DNA of 64,000 nucleotides from Chaenocephalus aceratus (Eukaryota > Chordata > Actinopteri > Perciformes > Channichthyidae): positions 23,748,496 through 23,812,495 of the forward strand of contig CM043788.1 of the NCBI GenBank assembly GCA_023974075.1, read 5' to 3'. Below, in pieces: positions 57,801 to 64,000 of this stretch (its first letter is position 1; the number at the start of each line of letters is the position of its first letter). The notes beneath the pieces are model-generated. The model was not told the DNA's origin. It worked only from the letters and a program-made list of their open reading frames with translations, and did no database searches. The position numbers and the translations under genes are program-made.

Positions 57801-60800
57801 TTAATGTAACATAGCCCCATTTAAGCAAAGAACGCCGCAAATTCACAGAAAACATAGCATGTAGTTGAATGGCAGATCAAAGACACATTTATTTTGATAT
57901 AAAAAGCCACATAGGTTTTAAAAGAACATTGATGTAGGTTCTACAGTGTTGAAGGTCAGAGAGGGAACTACAGCCTCAGGTTGACTTAATCTGATGAGAC
58001 TACCTGACCAGCTACATGCTACACAGGCATTACTAATACACACATACAGGAAACTGGTACAGGGAGGGTTGTTCTAAAGGAATAACTTTTTAGACAGCAG
58101 AGAAATAAGAAGAAATAAAGGGTACAATAAAGGTTATCGTCTTGACACAAAAAACAGGGACACTGCAGGCCGACATGCTTTATAAAGTGATTATTTGAAC
58201 ACTGTATATTCAGTGAAATATGGCACAGCGATTGCTTACAAATCACATCAGCAGCTAACTTACATCATATGGAACAGGAAAGATATCTATTAGCTATAAG
58301 AGATGCAGTTTAAATTAAAGAGACCAAGGTATTCCAGTAATAATAACATTGTTACATTAGAAAATGGCAACTGCTGCTTGCAGTGAGCCAACTGCGCTGT
58401 CAGCAGTGATTTGAGTTGTCAGAGACAAAAATAAATATTGGAAAGCTTTCAAAACATGCTTTGAAGTCTTAAAAAGCCACCCCTGGTACTAGAGAAGGCG
58501 TGAGCCTGATAAAGTTCAAATGTGAGAAAGTAAAAAAAGGAACGAGTTCTGTTGTTGGAGAGGCAACAGCACCATCATATTGCCTCTCCAGCTGAGATCT
58601 TAAACACCCTCGTCTTTAGGTTTGTATGAATTCACCATGTGAGGAACACAAGAGGCCAAGAAAGGCAGATTGCAGATAAGAGCAAAGAGGAGGAGAGACA
58701 GGCAGCAGATGAGAGAAGAAGACACGACGATGGGGAGTGACTGAAGTAAGACATCAAAGGGTCCAACTGTCAAAAGTGCAAATGTTCTCCCACTACAGAG
58801 ACCTCGCAAGAAACCATTCAAGATCAAAACAAGGACACTACTGATCTTGAGAATCTAGGAGTATTTATTTTTTGGTGTAAATATTTATTTATTTATACCT
58901 TTAAATATTAATGTCAAAACAAATTAGTTGACAGTTTTGACCCACGCCTCAGCCACTGCACCCATCTACGAATGTCCTGTCTTATTTAATCGAATCTAAG
59001 AACAGGGTGAGGAGCAGAAGTGTACGGGAAGTATGTGACATTATTTGTACCTAACCCCAGGGAGCGGAGGAAAAGGACACTTACCGGGCTACGTCTCTGT
59101 GACCAGCAAAAAGGAAGAGAGAAGAGACACCTGGTCAGAGAGTGACAAATCAGTAAAGCACACATCATATATATGACGAAAAGAATAGGGGCCTGGTCGC
59201 TCAGATTGGGGGATAAGATGCAGAATTACAGAAACATCTTATTGCAGCAGCACTGAACTGTTTGGTAATCGGGTTAAGACCTGATCCTTACTTCCCAAAA
59301 TCTTAAATAACCTCTCTCCTACTTCCACTTTTTTCCCAGGTAGTGTTTCACCATGATAATGTTTTTCACTTTTTTTTTTTAAATATCCCTTTACAAAGGA
59401 TCTTTGTATTTCTTTGCAGATGTTCTCAACACCTCCCACTCATCTGTCTTGAAGTTAAGTGCTATTTATTGTATTTGCTCCATTTTGTTTTGTTCCAATG
59501 AGAAATACAAACAAATACAAAGTTGTTTAGCTAGAAAAGAAGCGTTAGGTGTTAATGTAGGGTAACATACAGAACAGATGATGAGCCATGTTGGATTGAG
59601 TATTTAAGATGTTCCAACATGAAATAAAGCAAGTTATGAATTGCTTATTTAATACCAAATTGGGAAAAATTATACCTCAGACGATGGTCTGAGGTATAAT
59701 TTTTCCCAACTAAAAATGTTTCCTTAACTTAAAACTTAAGATAGGAGGTGTCTGTAATCGCCGCAGGACAATAACATGTCCATAGGATTTGTGAGCATAA
59801 ATGCAGGTAGTTAAATAAGTCCTGGATAATAAAGGTATAAAGAATAGCCAAGTATGAACTTAAACTGATCTGTGTGTTTGTGTTTATGCTGTCATATTGT
59901 TTGTCTGTTTATGGTTAGAAAAAACAAAGGGTAAAGATTCAAGGCCTTCAGATAATGGTGGTTTTTGCCTGAATTTTCAATGTCATCTGTGAACCTGCTG
60001 TTACTGAATATTATCCAAATACTCTCTAATTTATATCTTCATCTCTATCCTTATTCCTTTTTATGATCATTTTTTTGTTTAAACCAATGTCATTTTTGCC
60101 GTTTAATCCTTTTAAGTTTCTTTTCATTTTTTATTCTCTCCCATCTGCCCCTCTTTGGTCTCTCCATCTGCCTGCGTCACCTCCGTCGCATCCACCCTCT
60201 CTCCCCTCCATCTCTTACTCTTGTGCTTGTTCCAGTTGTGCAGTGAGCCATGAGTGATTAAAGTGATGCAACAAAGGGGTGGGACTAGCTGGTGGAAGGG
60301 ATTCAATTCATTGGGTAAACTGGTGCAGGACACTGCGCAACTCTGTTCGTCATAACCAATCATCATCTCCCTGCCGTAAGTAAACAGGAAGAACAACAGG
60401 AAGTGTTCAGAGTTAAACACAGTGACCTTTGAGCCCGCCAGGGAATCACATTGGTCTCTGCACACAGATAGTTGTTTACAAATGTGTGATATATTTGAAA
60501 TCATAAAAGCATATTATTTGTCCTGGTTATTTAAAAAAAAATATATATATTTATATATATATATATATATTGCATCTCTGTTTTTGGTGCTGGAGATATA
60601 ACACATTTTGTAACTGAGGCAGGTCATATCTGAACAGTGTAGTCTTGGCTGTAAAGTGACCGACCTCACCTAAGGGGAATCTTTGTAGAAACATAGAGCA
60701 GGCTACAGCAATGGCACATATTATACAATATGACAAATTCATTATAAAATAGGATGTTTGTCCTCAAGCTCAAGCCTTTGTTGTTAAAATGCTGGCACAA

Positions 60801-61259
60801 AATAAAACAGAGAAAAATTATATGTGAAAACACAATCTCTTTTTTTGTTTCTATCCTCTTAACGCCATCCCTGACCTTTTCCTCGCCTACTCTACTGCTT
60901 GTAGTTGTGACATTTGGAATGTAAAAAACTCAAACTTGACTCTAGGACCAATTAAAATCAGATTTAAGACATCTTAGTCAGTGGAAAAAACATTGCTCGA
61001 GGCAAAACAAATCAACACGTGCCATGAGAATGCTGAGTAGTCGAACACATGCACATGCATTAATGTGCCTATAAATAACACTACATTGACACACTCACAC
61101 CAATAATAAAGCCTTAAGTTATTACTAACTGGTCCTTTGTAGTTCTATTTTTGGCAACACACATTAGGGTTCATGAGCAAAAACTCAACATAGTAGAATC
61201 TATCAACAAGAAAAACACACACGCAACAGCATGCAAGGCAAAATGCTTACCGGACTCTT
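40903..61259 (-). CDS. sgip1: SGIP1 (SH3-containing GRB2-like interacting protein 1), 3' part of the gene, 19 exons
   Basis: SGIP1 is a neuronal endocytic adaptor: an N-terminal membrane-binding region, a proline-rich middle that binds SH3 proteins such as intersectin, and a C-terminal mu-homology domain that binds Eps15 and AP-2 partners. Exons are listed separately. In order they encode the KSP-RRSP microexons, ARPRR, ALFGPPL, the PPPLPPK stretch, [14 protein letters not shown], several proline runs, [20 protein letters not shown], the [12 protein letters not shown] start of the mu-homology domain and the terminal [18 protein letters not shown]. Splice phases agree throughout. Single-base shifts occur in exons 50651-50804, 42647-42850 and 41749-41917, and several in 52017-52773. 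The 5' exons (membrane-binding region) were not found and should lie beyond 61.3 kb or outside the window. Confidence 0.9.
41530..41700 (-). repeat. tRNA-derived SINE in the last SGIP1 intron
   Basis: Contains a B-box-like GGTTCAAACCC, the block TGTCCCTGGGCAAGACACTTC and the tail CGCTTTGGATAAAAGCGTC followed by ATGTAATGTAATGTAA. The tail type is shared with fish L2 LINEs, which mobilise such SINEs. Related copies lie at 52935-53340. Strand is uncertain. Confidence 0.65.
41749..41917 (-). CDS. sgip1: SGIP1 mu-homology domain exon with one-base insertion
   Basis: Encodes the end of the mu-homology domain: [39 protein letters not shown]. The first codons should read VGSLLAR in phase with the previous exon, but an extra base near 41893-41895 (GCGCGGATTCCAG where GCGCGGTTCCAG is expected) puts the rest in another frame. 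Acceptor at 41918-41919 and donor GTCAG are normal. Confidence 0.88.
42386..42450 (-). CDS. sgip1: SGIP1 mu-homology domain exon
   Basis: Encodes [20 protein letters not shown], nearly identical to the mammalian segment. Splice phases fit on both sides. Confidence 0.92.
42647..42850 (-). CDS. sgip1: SGIP1 mu-homology domain exon with one-base insertion
   Basis: Encodes [20 protein letters not shown] and then, after one extra base near 42781-42782 that creates a [35 protein letters not shown]. Both halves are fully conserved in sequence, so the shift is more likely an assembly error than decay. Confidence 0.9.
42981..43116 (-). CDS. sgip1: SGIP1 mu-homology domain exon
   Basis: Encodes [20 protein letters not shown], then [20 protein letters not shown]. 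Borders are GT-AG and in phase. Confidence 0.9.
44414..44572 (-). CDS. sgip1: SGIP1 mu-homology domain exon
   Basis: Encodes [20 protein letters not shown] and [10 protein letters not shown]. The last residues (IPPSSSAR) differ from the conserved PQLLC. The C6 run here may hide a further length error. Confidence 0.88.
45119..45230 (-). CDS. sgip1: SGIP1 mu-homology domain exon
   Basis: Encodes [20 protein letters not shown], then [16 protein letters not shown]. Phase fits the exons on both sides. Confidence 0.92.
46246..46305 (-). CDS. sgip1: SGIP1 exon opening the mu-homology domain
   Basis: Encodes [20 protein letters not shown]. The acceptor at 46306-46307 is preceded on the - strand by an unusually long polypyrimidine stretch (46311-46474). 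Confidence 0.92.
46311..46474. repeat. Purine-rich (GGA/GGGA) low-complexity tract
   Basis: About 160 bases of almost only G and A on the + strand, with runs of 7 to 9 G at 46437-46453. In SGIP1 pre-mRNA it is a C/U tract directly before a splice acceptor. The + strand could form G-quadruplexes. Confidence 0.85.
48417..48540. repeat. (TG)n microsatellite in SGIP1 intron
   Basis: Interrupted TG run with TTTGAG islands. Frames read here are repeat artefacts. Confidence 0.9.
48678..48893. repeat. (CA)n microsatellite in SGIP1 intron
   Basis: About 216 bp of CA with five small interruptions of the type ACCACAC or ACAACAC. It is the reverse complement of the TG run 140 bp away. Confidence 0.92.
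49595..49654 (-). CDS. sgip1: SGIP1 60-nt exon, possibly alternative
   Basis: Encodes [20 protein letters not shown] between the TTP segment and ENDQPSL. The common mammalian product as I remember it joins those two segments directly. Both phases are 1, so the exon can be skipped without a frame change. Confidence 0.75.
50651..50804 (-). CDS. sgip1: SGIP1 exon with the [13 protein letters not shown] block and a C6 frameshift
   Basis: Encodes [20 protein letters not shown] and [20 protein letters not shown] run of six C (plus-strand G6 at 50685-50690) is one too long for the frame, giving a TAA soon after. With C5 the frame continues [10 protein letters not shown] into the next exon. Confidence 0.85.
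50919..51044 (-). CDS. sgip1: SGIP1 proline-rich exon
   Basis: Encodes [20 protein letters not shown] and [20 protein letters not shown]3-ligand type sequence. The donor is placed at GTAG/GTGTTG because this gives the right phase; the nearer GCA/GTAGG does not. Confidence 0.85.
52017..52773 (-). CDS. sgip1: SGIP1 large proline-rich exon, several frame changes
   Basis: At about 757 nt this is the longest exon. It opens with [20 protein letters not shown] and IFGPEQPSS, passes through [20 protein letters not shown] in a second frame, [20 protein letters not shown] in a third, and ends [20 protein letters not shown]. At least three frame changes are needed to follow the proline-rich text. All lie in C- or G-rich repeats, where sequencing errors concentrate. 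The ends are in phase with the flanking exons. Confidence 0.8.
52935..53335 (+). repeat. Two tandem tRNA-derived SINEs
   Basis: The first (52935-53122) has the A-box-like GGTGGCACAGTGG and the B-box-like AGTTCGAAACCCG, and the block CTTGGGCAAGACACTTCACC. The second (about 53128-53335) repeats the same order, with GATCATCAGATCAAGGGG, and ends in TGTAAAGCGCTTTGAGCAC and AAAAGCGCTATAATAAATG. They belong to the same family as 41530-41700. Confidence 0.7.
53822..53896 (-). CDS. sgip1: SGIP1 proline-rich exon
   Basis: Encodes [20 protein letters not shown] and SADD. In phase on both sides. Confidence 0.85.
54469..54549 (-). CDS. sgip1: SGIP1 exon with WG...FPTG block
   Basis: Encodes [20 protein letters not shown] and TRSFPTG. 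FPTG followed by TPPPLPPK matches the mammalian order. Confidence 0.85.
55732..55817 (-). CDS. sgip1: SGIP1 exon with ALFGPPL block
   Basis: Encodes [20 protein letters not shown] and TAFGESKTE. The acceptor TTGCAG at 55818-55819 is chosen because the nearer CAACAG would break the frame. The two AGs are ten bases apart. Confidence 0.85.
56589..57021. mobile_element. MITE copy 2 with TTAA target and internal palindrome
   Basis: Same inverted ends as 23292-23655, flanked by TTAA on both sides (56585-56588, 57022-57025). It carries an internal near-perfect palindrome at 56742-56833 with arms of about 46 bases; copy 1 has only a short version of it. Confidence 0.8.
57487..57577 (-). CDS. sgip1: SGIP1 exon with ARPRR block
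   Basis: Encodes [20 protein letters not shown] and [14 protein letters not shown] is a clear anchor to mammalian SGIP1. Confidence 0.87.
57674..57695 (-). CDS. sgip1: SGIP1 22-nt exon
   Basis: Encodes GLKRNTS and ends in phase 1 before the ARPRR exon. In mammals the same place reads GAIKRNLSS after RRSP. Confidence 0.8.
59085..59096 (-). CDS. sgip1: SGIP1 12-nt microexon (RRSP)
   Basis: AGACGTAGCCCG with acceptor CACAG and donor GTAAGTG encodes RRSP. It adds four residues without a frame change. Identification rests on the KSP-RRSP-G order of mammalian SGIP1. Confidence 0.75.
59660..59709. repeat. Perfect hairpin, 23-bp arms with GATG loop
   Basis: Arms 59660-59682 and 59687-59709 are exact reverse complements. 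It lies in a SGIP1 intron. No poly-T or other repeat signature surrounds it. Confidence 0.9.
61251..61259 (-). CDS. sgip1: SGIP1 9-nt microexon (KSP)
   Basis: AAGAGTCCG with acceptor TTTGTAG and donor GTAAGC encodes KSP, the residues before RRSP in mammalian SGIP1. It is the most 5' SGIP1 exon I can place. Confidence 0.7.
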
Positions 61260-61984
61260 CTACAAAGGTTTGCATTATTAGAGGCAGCAAAAGAATGAGA
61301 AATAAAAGAGAAATAAAAAAAGGGAGGGCATTCAGAAAGTAGACAGCCATCAACATCAACTGCAATCATTAATACAGACAGATGAATCTGGCGTAGTAGT
61401 ATGTACTCATCACACCACCTACACATTCCCCAGTATTCCTCATACCATGATGTGAACAGCAAATCCTGGCCTAGGTTTGCTGTGAAATAAGCTGTTAACC
61501 TGCATCAGCATGTCCCTCTTACAAGCCTGTGTATATATTCATAATTCATGCAGAATATGCACAAATATTTCCATATACTGTACACTAAGCTCATTCAGTC
61601 CAATAAATAGAAAACTAAGTTTCTAGATATGTCCAAAACTTCAAATCTGTCTGCTTGTCATTTTTGATATATTGATACATGCAGAAACCCAACGTCAAGA
61701 GGGAATCTCAATGATATTCAAATGGACGGTTTTGAAGTGTAGGTCTTACTTTGAAAATAACAGCCAAGACCTAAATGTTTTAGTCTGGGATAAAAGTTCT
61801 CCTGGATCACTTCAAGGAAAAGGAAGTAAAAGGAAACAAGCAGAAAGAAGCAGTTTTCTTTTGGAGGCCTGTTTACATTTGGCCTGTCTTCCTCTTTTCA
61901 TTGGGACATTTTATTGTCAGTCCATAGCCAAGGTAACGCAAAGTAGCCAGGGACTCCGAGTGACTGAGTGACTTGTGTAATGTA

Positions 61985-62716
61985 CAGTTGCAAGAAAAAG
62001 TATGTGAACCCTTTGGATTCTCCACACATCGTGTGTTCCTTCCAAACAACTCAACTTTGGTTTCATCTGTCCACAGAATATGGAACATCCAGGTGCTCTT
62101 TTGCAAACTTCAAACGTGCAGCAATGTTTTTTCTGGACAGCAGTGGCTTCCTCCGTGGTGTCCTCCCATGAACTCCATTCTGTTCAGTGTTTTACGTATC
62201 GTAGATTCGTCAACAGAGATGTTAGCATGTGCCAGAGATTTCTTTAAGTCTCTAGCTGACACTCTGGGATTCTTCTTCACCTCATTGAGCATTCTGCGCT
62301 GTGCTCTTGCAGTCATCTTTACAGGACGGCCACTCCTAGGGAGAGTAGCAACAGTGCTGAACTTTCTCCATTTATAGACAATGTGTCTTACTGTGGACTG
62401 TATTTTTTATAGGGCAGGGCAGCTTTAACCAACACCTCCAATCTCGTCTCATTGATTGGACTCCAGGTTGGCTGACTCCTGACTCCAATTAGATCTTGAA
62501 GAAGTCTTTAGCCTAGGGGTTCACATGCACTGTGAATGTTTACATGGTGTGTTCAATAAAAACATGAAAACATATAATTGTTTGTGTGGTATTAGTTTAA
62601 GCAGACTGTGTTTGTCTATTGTTGTGACTTAGATGAAGATCAGAACACATTTTATGACCAACTTATGCAGAAATCCAGGTAATTCCAAAGGGTTCACACA
62701 CTTTTTCTTGCAACTG
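61985..62716 (-). mobile_element. Tc1-type transposon, internally deleted
   Basis: Inverted ends CAGTTGCAAGAAAAAGTATG / CACTTTTTCTTGCAACTG with TA on both sides (61983-61984, 62717-62718). On the - strand 62110-62316 encodes the N-terminal DNA-binding part ([30 protein letters not shown]), and about 62000-62095 holds WTDETKVELFGRN with the second catalytic aspartate. The parts between and after are deleted or shifted, so no active transposase is made. Confidence 0.88.
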
Positions 62717-62779
62717 TATGCATGAGGGTAAAGCTCTGCTCTGGCAAACGTGATGCTAATTTGAACTGGTAGAGGTGAA

Positions 62780-63535
62780 TAAAGGTAATTGTGTAATCAC
62801 GACTACAGGCCAGTCATTTTAATGTCCTGAGTTTGGTAAATATTCAGGTGACTACATTAGATTATTTTTAACTGATTGTTTCAGATGTCAAAAGAAAAAA
62901 GCAGCAGATTTTTTAAATAAGAAAACTGCAACCATCAAACATTGAATTATTAGTTCACTTGTTTCAAATTTTAAGGATGAATCCATGATGAGAGTTATTC
63001 TTAATGATTTAATGTTCATCGATCAACCGATCACAAACTACTCAACATGGCCAAAACCACTAATGTCTCCAATGTATTACGCACATGAACGCAAACACCA
63101 CCAGCATGGAACATCCTTCACACCTGATCAGGTTAACAGAGCCAGTGCGTGAACACACAGAAGCTGGATTAAATTATTGAGTCCGGAAGATCAAATGACC
63201 ACAAGCCATCTCACTGTACAGCAGACTGACACACAGGTCCATTGTGCCCACTTTCCTACCTGAATTATTCAAGACGGACACTCAAGCTAACTGTCCTCAC
63301 TGAAGAAGAAAGGAATTGTGGGTAAGTGAGGGAGGCCAAACCCTGTTTTGGAGTCCTAATACTGATAACAGACAATTTGAAGGAGATGTGTGCTTTGATG
63401 TGGACTCAATAACTGAGCTGCAACACTAAACGGACTACACAAGACAACACAGCTCAAATATCAGAAGCCCCAAAAATGGGCTTTATGTGTTTTAGTGTGG
63501 AACTAAAACTATCATATCAAACAGCTGAACTGACT
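62780..63535. other. SGIP1 intron or upstream region, nothing recognised
   Basis: No exon for the SGIP1 N-terminal region was found here by eye, though very short exons could be missed. Confidence 0.4.
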
Positions 63536-63577
63536 CAATCCATCTCCCTCTATTCTTGAATAGAGGGAGATGGATTG
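63536..63577. repeat. Perfect hairpin, 20-bp arms with TT loop
   Basis: Arms 63536-63555 and 63558-63577 are exact reverse complements (CAATCCATCTCC / GGAGATGGATTG). Confidence 0.9.
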
Positions 63578-63884
63578 GTAATCAGTCTAAGGCTCAAACC
63601 AGACATACATAATGACATATTGTTGCATCGTGGCTTATTATAACCAAGGAGTTATGTTGTCATAAAAAAGGCCCAACAAAAGATTAAATTAAGCAAAACA
63701 AAACATTCGGATTAAGTAGAATACAAATGTACAAAAGGAGGTTTAGCTCAGCAGAAACTAGAAAGACATGCACTGAAACATCTTTACAAACAAAATATTT
63801 CATGATATAATGCAGTTAAAGGAAGAAGAAGCAAAAGTGATTAGCACATGCACTTAACATCCATCTTAACACAGGCGTGTGTTA

Positions 63885-64000
63885 ATATGATATCACCCCA
63901 ATTCTGGCTTCATTGCACTGGCTTCCAGTTCGGTTCAGAATAGATTTTAAACTCCTTTTATTTGTTTTTAAAGCCCTAAATGGGCTGGCTCCTGCCTAAA
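63885..64000 (+). mobile_element. L2-type LINE fragment running off the window
   Basis: Encodes PILASLHWLPVRFRIDFKLL and LFVFKALNGLAP, the same C-terminal block of fish L2-clade ORF2 as at 30.6 kb but a different subfamily. Continues beyond 64000. Confidence 0.7.

Noticed and set aside
62780..64000. Search for the SGIP1 exon encoding the NIALSPSPVR region
   Set aside because: No matching stretch was found by eye on the - strand. The exon probably lies beyond the window.

Overview
The window is nuclear DNA of a ray-finned (teleost-like) fish. It has spliced vertebrate genes with GT-AG introns, a dense mix of transposons (hAT, Tc1/mariner, L2-type LINE, tRNA-derived SINEs, Gypsy and retrovirus-like LTR elements) and many CA/TG microsatellites. 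No bacterial-style operons, CRISPR arrays or complete tRNA genes are seen.

Layout. 1-23.2 kb is a duplicated and heavily invaded block. Two C-terminal fragments of TTC4 lie on the + strand (1.3-3.0 and 15.0-16.0 kb). Two PLAC8-like cysteine-rich genes lie on the - strand (11.9-12.8 and 22.4-23.1 kb), and a non-coding exon that probably belongs to the PLAC8-like genes occurs three times. This block is split by an 8.3-kb endogenous retrovirus (3261-11535, - strand), by a Gypsy-like element carrying an 885-bp insertion and a long minisatellite-rich gag-like frame (16.3-19.5 kb), by a large fold-back element (19.5-20.8 kb), and by a hAT element (21.1-22.5 kb) that sits inside the last exon of the second PLAC8-like gene and supplies its last codons.

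23-31 kb is almost pure transposon. It holds a TTAA-flanked MITE, a mariner-type element with only the start of a transposase, a frameshifted Tnp2-like transposase gene behind a good splice acceptor, AT-rich duplicated repeats, and the 3' end of an L2-type LINE. 34.6-36.7 kb holds a two-exon relaxin/insulin-family hormone gene, best read as INSL5, with a TATA box and a poly(A) signal. From 40.9 kb to at least 61.3 kb the - strand carries the 3' part of SGIP1. Nineteen exons can be placed, from two microexons (9 and 12 nt) to the stop codon, and they cover the proline-rich middle and the mu-homology domain that binds the endocytic machinery. SGIP1 lies near INSL5 on human chromosome 1p31 as well, which supports both names.

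A warning applies to every reading frame here. The two LTRs of the retrovirus differ by roughly 18-20 one-base gaps but only two or three substitutions, counted by eye. SGIP1, INSL5 and one PLAC8-like gene also carry small frameshifts in otherwise intact, correctly spliced exons. The likeliest explanation is leftover indel errors in the assembly, so a single frameshift in this window should not be taken as proof of a dead gene.
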